Origin: Rhodospirillales bacterium
GTDB taxonomy: Bacteria; Pseudomonadota; Alphaproteobacteria; Rhodospirillales; Shumkoniaceae
Direction of reading: 5' to 3'
DNA length: 35,747 nucleotides
NCBI GenBank assembly: GCA_028281785.1
Contig: JANQJG010000027.1
Span: forward strand, 1-35,747
Below, one piece after another: positions 23,212-30,834 of this stretch. Position numbers and translations under genes: made by a program. The notes below the pieces were generated by a model that saw only the letters and a program-made list of their open reading frames with translations, had not been told where the DNA came from and did not search any database. How positions within the stretch are numbered: the first letter of the stretch is position 1; each line of letters begins with the position of its first letter.

Positions 23212-23385
23212 TTAAGAAACCGACCGTCTCGTTTTTGAAAGAAGCGTGGGAAGCACGATGCCGACGAAGTCGATGCCGACATGGGCGAGGATGTCCGCGA
23301 CGATATCGCGATACCAAAGATAGAAGGCCGCCAAAATGGCACCGAAGAACATGGTGGTCAGCGCCGGCGTCCAGGGCCTGTGACG
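23212..23385 (-). pseudogene. C-terminal remnant of a CPBP (CAAX-like) membrane protease
   Basis: The minus-strand frame reads PALTTMFFGAILAAFYLWYR, then DIVADILAHVGIDFVGIVLP and a basic tail before a stop. Transmembrane CPBP proteases end in a segment like YLW-R-L-P-ILAH-IDF, where the His and Asp/Asn are the last active-site motif; that is what is kept. The N-terminal two-thirds with the EExxR and FxxxH motifs are missing. Immediately upstream (to the right) is the 3' end of the rhombosortase gene. The only in-frame start, ATG at 23352, would give 46 residues, too short to work. I take it as a remnant left when the rhombosortase module was joined here. Confidence 0.6.
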
Positions 23386-23413
23386 CCGAGTATTGGGGGG
23401 TGACGAAGGGATA

Positions 23414-24040
23414 TCAACTTGCTTGGCGGCGGAGCCCGCCTGCCGCGATCCACTGCCGGACAGGCAAGACGAAGGCGAGTCCGGCGAGCAGGCCCGCGGC
23501 ATGGGCGAGCGGAACCGGCGGCCAGGCGGTGTCGGCAAACAGCGTCTGCCCGGTGGCCATCTCGAAACCGATCTTCGCGAGCACCCCTGCCCCGCCGAGC
23601 AGGATCCAGGGGCTGCCCGTCGCCCGCCAGCCGGCGACCACGGCGAGGACGAAGGTCGCGGTGAGCACCCCGGACAGTCCGCAATAACCGAGGAGGCCGG
23701 GCCGACCCCACCACAGCGCCGCGTCGATGGCGAGGCAGCCGGCCGCGAGGATCGCGAAGTATCGGCAGGGCGAGGGCCGTTCCAAGATCTCGAACATCGA
23801 TCCCAGAACCAGAAGGGCGAGCAGGTTCCAGACCAGATGATCGGGGCCGGTATGGACGAGATGCCCGGTAAACAGGCGCCAGAACTCGCCCGCCTGGATG
23901 CCGTCCCGCGTGAAAACCAAGAGCTCGGGCCGGGGGCCGAAGATGGCGTGAAGGACGAGCGCAAGGCCGGCGAGGGCGAAGGTGGACCATGGCGGCGTGA
24001 TGCCGCCATGGTCTCGTCGCGGGGAGTTAAGGGAGGTCAT
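23414..24040 (-). CDS. rrtA: Rhombosortase (rhomboid-family intramembrane protease)
   Basis: Inner-membrane serine protease of 208 residues with six membrane segments. The rhomboid catalytic serine lies in GYCGLSGVL (Ser123) and the histidine in PLAHAAGLLAG (His180). WRLFTGHLVHTGPDHLVWN gives the His63, His68 and Asn72 of the second segment, as in rhomboids. The compact size, GEFWRLFTGHLVHT and GLSGVL are the pattern of rhombosortases, which in Vibrio cut the GlyGly-CTERM tail of exported proteins. It overlaps the preceding gene by four bases (ATGA), and that gene encodes a protein with such a tail, so a dedicated enzyme-substrate pair is inferred. A general rhomboid protease is the alternative; the gene context favours rhombosortase. 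Confidence 0.85.
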   Translation of the reverse strand: MTSLNSPRRDHGGITPPWSTFALAGLALVLHAIFGPRPELLVFTRDGIQAGEFWRLFTGHLVHTGPDHLVWNLLALLVLGSMFEILERPSPCRYFAILAAGCLAIDAALWWGRPGLLGYCGLSGVLTATFVLAVVAGWRATGSPWILLGGAGVLAKIGFEMATGQTLFADTAWPPVPLAHAAGLLAGLAFVLPVRQWIAAGGLRRQAS

Positions 24041-26166
24041 TTCGCGGCGACCCGGTGGGGAAGAAGGAGACAGAGCACGGGCACGCCGATCATGACGATC
24101 AGGAGGAGCATCGCCGGATCGATGGCCCCGGAGCCGTTGCCGCCACCACCATGCCGGGGCGTTGCCGAGGCGTACATGGGCGCGGCATTGTCAACGCGCC
24201 GGGACTGCACGGGCTGGTTCGCCCGTTGCTGCCGCGCCGCGTCCTCCATGGCCACACGCTGTTCGTTGCGGCGGTCGATGCCGAGCTGGGCGAAGACCTC
24301 CTCGCGGACGACGATCATCGAGGTGTAGGGGGTGACCAGGCCGTACTCGACGGCGAGATCGGTGATCGCCGAGCGGTGCTCGGATTTCTCACCGAAATCC
24401 TCGATCTGCATCATCATGTCCTCGATCCGCGAGAACGCCCACAGCCGCTCGATCTCGGGATTGAGGGTCGCGGTCTCGGGGAAGTCGAAGCGCGTGCCGA
24501 AGGTGACCGGCCGCCCCGAGATCTTGCCCGAGAGCGTCACCTCGGCCGGCCCATGGTTCCGATAGTGGCCGAAGGCGATGAGCTGCTGGCCCCGGTAGAG
24601 GCTGCCGAACTCTTCCGGCGTCAGGTCGCGCACGGGTACGCCGTCGATGGTCAGGGCCACGTCGTGCAGGGCCTCGTGGGTGACCTTGCCGGTGGCCGAG
24701 ACGATGGCGCCGACGATGTCGTCGCTGTTGGAGATGCTGAAGGCGGTGCCGCCGGACCTGCGGGTGATGGCGCCGAGGAGCGGCCGGTTGGCGCTGTTGC
24801 CCATGATGAAGGTGAAGAGCCGCACGTCCTTCTTGCGCACGAGGTCGATGAAGGCGCGCTGCCGGACCTCGCCGACATTGGCGACGCCGTCGGTCACGAG
24901 CAGGACGGCGCTGGTGCGGTCGGCGTCCAGGCCGTTGGTGCCGAGGTCGAGACCGGCGTAGAGATTCGTGCCGCTCCCCGGCTGAACCCGGCGCAGGTCG
25001 CGCATGGCGGAGTCGATGTTCTCCGGCGTGGCGGCAAGAAACGCCGTCGTCATCGGGATCGCCTGTTCGTCGAAGAGGACGATGCGGAAGCGATCCGAGG
25101 GCCGCAGCTTGCGGAGGCCGCGCTCGACGCCGTCGGCGAGGGTCTGGAACTTGCTTTGCATCGAACCTGACTTGTCGAGGACGAAGGACCAGTCGGCGCC
25201 GCCATTGATCGGCTTCAGGTCATCGCCCGGCGTCAGCACCATCATGAAGGTGCCGGGCTTCTGGGGATCGGGGCGATGGGCAACCATCTCGACGCGGCCG
25301 GGAAGGCCGGCTTTGAGTCGCCAGTAGACGATGACGTCGGTGTCCAGCCGGACTTGGCTCGTTGCGGCCGCCGGTTCGGGCAGGGGCGCGGCCGAGGGGC
25401 CGTCGTTGGACGCCGCCGCGGTCGATGGCGCGGCCGGGGTGGACGCGGGCGAGGCGCCCGCCTGGTTGGTCAGGGAGATCCGCCAATCGCCGCCCGAGGT
25501 CTGGGACACGACCGCCTGGGGGTGATTGGGCAGGCGAACCGCCTCGACCGGATAGGAGGAGCGCAGGATCAATTCGAAGCTGAACCGGCCGTCGACGCGA
25601 TCATTGGCCGTCCAGAAGGCGAGCTTCGCCTCGTCGACGCCCCCCTCCTCCAACGGATAGGCGTAGCGGCCGATGCCGGTGTCGAGATGGGCCGGCTGGA
25701 TGTAGACGAGGCGCACGCGCACGTCCTGCCCCGGCTGCACCGGCCAGACCGAGATGTCGAAGGTTGGGTAGTCGTCCTGCTCGGTCAGGGCCGCCTCGCG
25801 ACCGGCCGCCTTCTCCTCCTCATAGACCCGACGGGCCTTCTCCTTGGGCAGGACCTCGGCGGTCACCGGCCGGCCGTCGATCCAGTAGGTGAACTCGGAA
25901 ACCGCCGCCTTCTCCGGCACCGGGAAGGAATAGATCGCCTCGTACTCCCGGTCATGGGTATTGGCGAAGGTCTGCTCGATGCGGGTGACGGCATAGCCGT
26001 CCTGGATGACCACGCGAACGTCGTGGCTGGTGATGCTGAGCTCCGGATCGCGCCCGTCGGCGGGCCGGAGAAGACCGGCCGCCTGGGCGTCCATCGCGCC
26101 CACGTGAACCATCGCGGCAACGCCCATGGCGAAGGCCAGGATGGTTCTGGAAAGCGTCGTGAACAT
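24037..26166 (-). CDS. Exported VIT and vWA domain protein with GlyGly-CTERM-like tail
   Basis: Surface or periplasmic protein of 709 residues. A signal peptide (FTTLSRTILAFAMGVAAMVH, cleavage near AQA-AG) is followed by a VIT domain (about 40-165, SFPVPEKAAVSEFTYWIDGR and KEKARRVYEEEKAAGREAAL). An Ala/Pro/Ser-rich linker and a vWA domain follow, with the metal site DKSGSM (Asp331, Ser333, Ser335) and LLVTDGVANVG. The last 37 residues run GGGGNGSGAIDPAMLLLIV, a hydrophobic helix, then a short basic end, the build of a GlyGly-CTERM signal. No LPXTG motif is present, although related VIT/vWA proteins often have one. ATG 26166 is chosen because GGAGAG precedes it; ATG 26178 is in frame. First gene of the operon with the rhombosortase. 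Confidence 0.9.
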   Translation of the reverse strand: MFTTLSRTILAFAMGVAAMVHVGAMDAQAAGLLRPADGRDPELSITSHDVRVVIQDGYAVTRIEQTFANTHDREYEAIYSFPVPEKAAVSEFTYWIDGRPVTAEVLPKEKARRVYEEEKAAGREAALTEQDDYPTFDISVWPVQPGQDVRVRLVYIQPAHLDTGIGRYAYPLEEGGVDEAKLAFWTANDRVDGRFSFELILRSSYPVEAVRLPNHPQAVVSQTSGGDWRISLTNQAGASPASTPAAPSTAAASNDGPSAAPLPEPAAATSQVRLDTDVIVYWRLKAGLPGRVEMVAHRPDPQKPGTFMMVLTPGDDLKPINGGADWSFVLDKSGSMQSKFQTLADGVERGLRKLRPSDRFRIVLFDEQAIPMTTAFLAATPENIDSAMRDLRRVQPGSGTNLYAGLDLGTNGLDADRTSAVLLVTDGVANVGEVRQRAFIDLVRKKDVRLFTFIMGNSANRPLLGAITRRSGGTAFSISNSDDIVGAIVSATGKVTHEALHDVALTIDGVPVRDLTPEEFGSLYRGQQLIAFGHYRNHGPAEVTLSGKISGRPVTFGTRFDFPETATLNPEIERLWAFSRIEDMMMQIEDFGEKSEHRSAITDLAVEYGLVTPYTSMIVVREEVFAQLGIDRRNEQRVAMEDAARQQRANQPVQSRRVDNAAPMYASATPRHGGGGNGSGAIDPAMLLLIVMIGVPVLCLLLPHRVAAK

Positions 26167-26187
26167 GGCTCTCTCCATAACAATTTC

Positions 26188-26206
26188 AATTGAACATCGT
26201 TCAATT
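26188..26206. promoter_or_regulatory. TetR operator 1
   Basis: Perfect arms AATTGAAC (26188-26195) and GTTCAATT (26199-26206) with three bases between. Lies 22 bases before the VIT/vWA start. The same arms recur in operators 2 and 3. Confidence 0.7.
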
Positions 26207-26235
26207 ACAGTCTCAAAAATTAGCGGTCACCCGCA

Positions 26236-26256
26236 TAATTGAACAATGTTCAATTA
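26236..26256. promoter_or_regulatory. TetR operator 2
   Basis: Perfect arms TAATTGAAC (26236-26244) and GTTCAATTA (26248-26256) around AAT, with eight bases identical to operator 1 in each arm. It is the best-conserved of the three sites and sits in the middle of the divergent gap; centre-to-centre distance to operator 1 is 49 bases. Confidence 0.7.
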
Positions 26257-26289
26257 TCTTGCCTTGATGCGCTCCGGGAGTCAAGTCTA

Positions 26290-26308
26290 TTTTGAACGGC
26301 GTTTAATT
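26290..26308. promoter_or_regulatory. TetR operator 3 (degenerate)
   Basis: TTTTGAAC (26290-26297), GGC, GTTTAATT (26301-26308). It keeps the TGAAC and AATT cores with three differences from operator 1 and lies just before the TetR start codon, 53 bases from operator 2 by centre. It would block translation initiation or early transcription of the regulator if bound. Confidence 0.5.
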
Positions 26309-26326
26309 AAAGAAATGAGACAGAGG

Positions 26327-26950
26327 ATGGCGCGGCGGAACGATCACTCCCGGGAAACCCTGCGCGAGATGGCTCTGGACGCCGCCTGGCGGATCGTCGA
26401 CTCGCAGGGCGCACCGGCCCTGACCGCGCGGGCGGTGGCGGCCGAGATCGGGTACTCGCCGGGCACCCTTTACAACATCTTCGGCAATCTCGACGATCTG
26501 ATCGTGCAGCTCAACGGGCGCGTGCTGGATGCGCTGCATGCGCGGGTTTCGGCGGCCCCGCAGGGAGCCGACCCGGTCGCGGATCTGTTGGCGCTGGCCC
26601 AAGCCTATAGCGATTTCACGACCCATCACCGGGCCCTTTGGGACGCCCTGTTCGAGACCCGCCTTTCCGAGGGTCAGAGGCTGCCGGACTGGTATCTGAA
26701 GAAGATCGACACCCTGCTGGCCGCGGTCGAAGAGGTGCTGTCCCGGGCCCTTCCCGAGGCCGAGCCCGCGGCCCTGCGGCGATCGGCCCGGGTGTTGTGG
26801 TGCGGCGTGCACGGCATCTGCTCGCTGGCGCTGACGGGCAAGCTCGGCCTTGTAACCTCGGAATCGGTGCGGGTCATGATCGAATCCCTGGTCCGCAACT
26901 ATCTCGACGGCCTACGCGATGGGGAGGTCGGGACGGCGAATAAGGCGTGA
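26327..26950 (+). CDS. TetR family transcriptional regulator
   Basis: Repressor of 207 residues, divergent from the VIT/vWA-rhombosortase operon. The N-terminal helix-turn-helix (about 8-58) has REMALDAAWRIVDSQGAPAL, then TARAVAAEIGYSPGTLYNIF with the recognition helix YSPGTLYNIF. The C-terminal part (about 65-195) is helical, with HRALWDALFETRLSEG and VLWCGVHGICSLALTGKLG, as in the TetR-like group with a small hydrophobic ligand pocket. The ATG at 26327 follows ACAGAGG; ATG 26315 is in frame, and the frame opens at 26246 inside operator 2, which is not credible as a start. Three matching operators in the gap suggest it represses both directions. The inducer is unknown. Confidence 0.9.
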   Translation: MARRNDHSRETLREMALDAAWRIVDSQGAPALTARAVAAEIGYSPGTLYNIFGNLDDLIVQLNGRVLDALHARVSAAPQGADPVADLLALAQAYSDFTTHHRALWDALFETRLSEGQRLPDWYLKKIDTLLAAVEEVLSRALPEAEPAALRRSARVLWCGVHGICSLALTGKLGLVTSESVRVMIESLVRNYLDGLRDGEVGTANKA

Positions 26951-27116
26951 GTCTTTCTTCGAGCATGCTTGAGAAGTCCCATGGGACTGCGACACCCGTT
27001 CGAAGGCCGTTTACTGCCATTTTAGCGTGTGTTAAGGAGTAAATTTCATCGCAAAAGGTGGGCGGCTGGAATTTCGCTGTTGTTTGCCGCGCCGTTCTCC
27101 GAGAGAAGGGGCCGTT

Positions 27117-28238
27117 ATGGGACGCGTCCTCTCCCCGACCGAGAAGCTCGACTGGCTGCGCCTGATCCGCAGCGAGAATGTCGGGCCGATCACCTTCCAT
27201 CGGCTGCTGCGGCAATACGGCTCCGCCGGCGCCGCGCTCGACGCCCTGCCCCGGCTCGCCCGGGCGGGGGGCCGCCGGCGCGAGATCCGCATCGCGGCGC
27301 GGGCCGACGCCGAGCGCGAATTGGCCTGGCACGAGGAGCATGGCGCGCGTCTGATCGCCCTGGGCGAACCCGACTACCCGCCCCTGCTCGCCCATATCGA
27401 GGACGCGCCGCCGCTGATCAGCGTGCTCGGCCACCCCGAGCTGCTCGGCAAGGCGGCCATCGCCCTGGTCGGGGCCCGCAACGCCTCGGCCGTCGGCCGG
27501 CGGTTCGCCCGCGAACTCGCGGCCGAGCTCGGTCGGGCGGGGATGATGGTGGTGTCCGGCATGGCGCGGGGAATCGACGCGAGCGCCCATGAGGGGGCGT
27601 TGGACTCGGGCACGGTGGCGGTTCTGGGCGGCGGCGTGGACGTGATCTATCCGCGCGAGAACGGGACCTTGTACGAGGGGCTCCGCGAGCGCGGCGCCGT
27701 GCTGTCGGAAACGCCGCCCGGAACGGAGCCGCAGGCGCGTCACTTCCCGCGCAGGAACCGCATCATCTCCGGCATCGCGCGGGGTGTGGTGGTGGTCGAG
27801 GCGACGCAGCGCTCGGGCTCGCTGATCACGGCGCGCATGGCGCTGGAGCAGGGGCGCGAGGTCTTCGCCGTGCCCGGCTCCCCGCTCGATCCGAGGGCGC
27901 GGGGGACCAACAACCTGATCCGCGAGGGCGCGGTCTTGACCGAGTCGGCGGCGGACGTGCTGGCCGTTTTCGATCAGCGGGTCACGCGGCGGTCCCCGTC
28001 CGTATTACTGGCCGAGCCTCCGGCGGAGACGCCCGCGATCACGGGGTCCGCACAAAACGACACGGCCCGCGACTCACTGCTGGAGAGCCTGGGTCCGGTT
28101 CCGGTAGCGGTTGACGAACTGCTCCGGGATGGCCAATTCTCCTCTGCCGTGATATCGACGGTCCTGTTGGAGCTCGAACTCGCCGGCCGTCTGGAACGTC
28201 ATCCGGGGAACCGAGTCTCCCTGTTGACCAAGAGTTAA
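27117..28238 (+). CDS. dprA: DNA processing protein DprA
   Basis: Cytoplasmic protein of 373 residues that loads RecA on incoming single-stranded DNA in natural transformation and is present in most bacteria. The Rossmann core (about 90-290) contains IALVGARNASAVGRRFAREL, VVSGMARGIDASAHEGALDS, AVLGGGVDVIYPREN, HFPRRNRIISGIARGVVVVE and EVFAVPGSPLDPRARGTNNL. A C-terminal winged helix (about 310-370) follows, typical of proteobacterial DprA. The ATG at 27117 has AGAAGGGG nine bases upstream and is preferred to ATG 27084. It is 27 bases from topA and likely co-transcribed. No other competence gene is near, so a housekeeping or recombination role cannot be excluded. Confidence 0.96.
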   Translation: MGRVLSPTEKLDWLRLIRSENVGPITFHRLLRQYGSAGAALDALPRLARAGGRRREIRIAARADAERELAWHEEHGARLIALGEPDYPPLLAHIEDAPPLISVLGHPELLGKAAIALVGARNASAVGRRFARELAAELGRAGMMVVSGMARGIDASAHEGALDSGTVAVLGGGVDVIYPRENGTLYEGLRERGAVLSETPPGTEPQARHFPRRNRIISGIARGVVVVEATQRSGSLITARMALEQGREVFAVPGSPLDPRARGTNNLIREGAVLTESAADVLAVFDQRVTRRSPSVLLAEPPAETPAITGSAQNDTARDSLLESLGPVPVAVDELLRDGQFSSAVISTVLLELELAGRLERHPGNRVSLLTKS

Positions 28239-28265
28239 GAAAACTCCCACAACAATTACCGTCCC

Positions 28266-30827
28266 ATGAAAATCGTCGTCGTCGAATCTCCTGCCAAAGC
28301 CAAGACCATCAACAAATACCTTGGCAGCGGCTTCAAAGTGTTGGCCAGCTTCGGCCATATCCGGGACCTGTCGCCCCGGGACGGTTCCGTGCGCCCGGAA
28401 GACGGGTTCACCATGGATTGGGAGATCGCGCCCGATTCCGAGAAGCACGTCAAGGAAATCGCGAAGGCCTGCAAGGGCGCCGAGGAGCTGTATCTGGCGA
28501 CCGACCCCGACCGCGAGGGCGAGGCCATTTCCTGGCATGTGCGCGAGGTGCTGGGCGGCCGTCGCGTGCTCAACGGCGTCGACGTGCGACGCGTGGTCTT
28601 CAACGAGATTACGCAGTCGGCCATCACCGACGCCTTCCAGCACCCGCGGGATTTGGACGAGGATCTGATCCAGGCCTATCTGGCGCGGCGCGCGCTCGAC
28701 TATCTGGTCGGGTTCAATCTGTCGCCGGTGCTGTGGCGCAAGCTGCCGGGAAGCCGCTCGGCAGGGCGGGTTCAGTCGGTGGCTCTGCGCCTGGTCTGCG
28801 AGCGCGAGACCGAGATCGAGAATTTCCGGGCGCAGGAATACTGGACCGTCAAGGCCGACTTCCTGAACCAGGCCGACAAGACCGTGACCGCGACGCTCAC
28901 CCATCTCGACGGCACCAAGCTGGAGAAGATGAGCCTGGGCACGGGCGCGGAGGCGGAGGCGGCCGTGCGCGCCGTCGAGACCGGCAGCTTTACCGTCGCC
29001 AAGGTCGAGCGCAAGCAGGTCCGCCGCAACCCCGCGCCCCCGTTCACGACCTCGACCTTGCAGCAGGAGGCCGCGCGCAAGCTCCATTTCAGCGCCCGCC
29101 GCACCATGCAGGTCGCGCAGCGCCTTTACGAGGGGGTGAATATCGGCGGCGAGACGGTCGGCCTCATCACCTATATGCGGACGGACGGCGTGCAGATGGC
29201 CCGCGAGGCGATCGAGGGCTGCCGCAGCCTGATCGGCGGACGCTTCGGCGGGACTTACGTCCCCGACGCGCCGCGCATCTACAAGACCAAGGCGAAGAAC
29301 GCGCAGGAAGCCCATGAGGCGATCCGCCCGACGGACGTGGCGCGGCTGCCCGAACAGGTTCGGGGCTCCCTGGACGACGCGCAGCTTCGCCTCTACACCC
29401 TGATCTGGCAGCGCACCGTGGCCAGCCAGATGGCCTCAGCCGTTCTCGACCAAGTGGCGGCGGACATCGCCGACGGCGACGGCCGCACGGTGCTGAGGGC
29501 CACCGGCTCGGTGGTCGCCTTCGACGGCTTTCTCAAGCTTTACCAGGAAGGCCGCGACGACGCCGAGGGCGAGGCCACGGAAGGCCAGCGCCTGCCCGAT
29601 TTGCGCGAAGGCGAGCCGCTGAAACGGATCTCGGTAACGCCGGAACAGCACTTCACCCAGCCGCCGCCCCGCTTTACCGAGGCGAGCCTGGTGAAACGGC
29701 TGGAGGAGCTGGGCATCGGCCGGCCCTCGACCTATGCGACCATCCTTTCGGTGCTGCAGGACCGCGACTATGTGCGGCTGGAGAAACGACGGTTCATCCC
29801 CGAGGACCGGGGGCGCCTAGTGACCGCCTTTCTGACCAGCTTCTTCCCCCGTTATGTGGAGTACGACTTCACCGCCAATATGGAGGAGATGCTGGACGAC
29901 ATCTCCGGCGGGCGCATCGACTGGAAGGGGGTTCTGAGCGATTTCTGGGTCTCCTTCAGCGAGGCCGTCGAAGCGATCCAGGGGCTGCGCACCAAGGAGG
30001 TGCTCGACGCCCTCGACGAACTGCTGGGACCGCATTTCTTCCGCGACACGGGCCAGGGCGATCCGCGCGCCTGCCCGTCCTGCGGGGACGGCCGCCTGAG
30101 CCTCAAGCTCGGGCGGTACGGCGCCTTCGTCGGCTGCTCGAACTATCCCGACTGCCGCTTCACCAGGCGGCTCGTCGTCAACGGCGGCGAGGACGCCGCG
30201 AACGGCGCCGGGGCCGAGGACGGGCGCCGGCTGGGAACAGACCCGGAGACGGGTTTCGAGGTGGTCCTGCGCCAGGGGCCCTATGGCCATTACGTCCAGC
30301 TGGGCGAGGCGCAGGAGAAGAAGAAGCCGAAGCGGGCCTCGCTGCCCAAGGGCCTGGAGCCGGCCGCCCTGGACCTGGAGAAGGCGCTCGGTCTGCTCGC
30401 CCTGCCGCGCGAGATCGGCGCCCACCCGGAAAGCGGTGAAAAGATCACAGCCGGCATCGGCCGCTATGGCGCCTATGTTCGCCATGGCGACGCCTATGTC
30501 TCGCTCAAGCCCGACGACGACGTGCTCACCATCGGGCTCAACCGCGCCGTCGCCTTGATCGCCGACGCGGGCACCAAGGCCAAGGCCGAGACCCTCGGCG
30601 CGCACCCCGAGGACGGCAAGCCCGTCACCCTGCGCGCCGGCCGGTTCGGACCCTATGTCCAGCACGGCACCCTGCGTGCCACGCTGCCCAAGAAGGTTTC
30701 AGCGGACGGCCTGACCCTCGAACAGGCCGTCGAGATCCTGGCTGCCAAGGCCGCGCGCGGCAATACCAAGGGACGCGGCGCGAAGAAGGCCGGCGCGGCC
30801 AAGCGCACGCCCCCCTCGCGGGCGTGA
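28266..30827 (+). CDS. topA: DNA topoisomerase I
   Basis: Type IA topoisomerase of 853 residues that relaxes negative supercoils. The TOPRIM domain is at about 1-120: MKIVVVESPAKAKTINKYLG with Glu8, and ATDPDREGEAISWH. The catalytic tyrosine is Tyr303 in GLITYMRTDGVQM. RPSTYATILSVLQDRDYV lies in the core. A C-terminal zinc finger starts with CPSCGDG at about 603 and ends with SNYPDC. After it come three GRYG-type topoisomerase C-terminal repeats (QGPYGHYVQLGE, GRYGAYVRHGD, GRFGPYVQHG) and a Lys/Ala/Arg-rich tail. Only one four-cysteine finger is seen, which is common in alphaproteobacteria. Between dprA (27 bases) and rnr (7 bases), likely one transcript. Confidence 0.98.
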   Translation: MKIVVVESPAKAKTINKYLGSGFKVLASFGHIRDLSPRDGSVRPEDGFTMDWEIAPDSEKHVKEIAKACKGAEELYLATDPDREGEAISWHVREVLGGRRVLNGVDVRRVVFNEITQSAITDAFQHPRDLDEDLIQAYLARRALDYLVGFNLSPVLWRKLPGSRSAGRVQSVALRLVCERETEIENFRAQEYWTVKADFLNQADKTVTATLTHLDGTKLEKMSLGTGAEAEAAVRAVETGSFTVAKVERKQVRRNPAPPFTTSTLQQEAARKLHFSARRTMQVAQRLYEGVNIGGETVGLITYMRTDGVQMAREAIEGCRSLIGGRFGGTYVPDAPRIYKTKAKNAQEAHEAIRPTDVARLPEQVRGSLDDAQLRLYTLIWQRTVASQMASAVLDQVAADIADGDGRTVLRATGSVVAFDGFLKLYQEGRDDAEGEATEGQRLPDLREGEPLKRISVTPEQHFTQPPPRFTEASLVKRLEELGIGRPSTYATILSVLQDRDYVRLEKRRFIPEDRGRLVTAFLTSFFPRYVEYDFTANMEEMLDDISGGRIDWKGVLSDFWVSFSEAVEAIQGLRTKEVLDALDELLGPHFFRDTGQGDPRACPSCGDGRLSLKLGRYGAFVGCSNYPDCRFTRRLVVNGGEDAANGAGAEDGRRLGTDPETGFEVVLRQGPYGHYVQLGEAQEKKKPKRASLPKGLEPAALDLEKALGLLALPREIGAHPESGEKITAGIGRYGAYVRHGDAYVSLKPDDDVLTIGLNRAVALIADAGTKAKAETLGAHPEDGKPVTLRAGRFGPYVQHGTLRATLPKKVSADGLTLEQAVEILAAKAARGNTKGRGAKKAGAAKRTPPSRA

Positions 30828-30834
30828 CCAGCGC

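Noticed and set aside
23212-24009. 265-codon minus-strand frame joining the CPBP remnant with sequence through the rhombosortase gene
   Set aside because: Only its last 58 codons look like a real protein; the rest is a frame-shifted shadow of the rhombosortase with Ser/Arg/Pro-rich composition.
24055-25170. 371-codon plus-strand frame opposite the VIT/vWA gene
   Set aside because: Antisense to the MIDAS-containing frame; Asp/Gly/Val-rich shadow.
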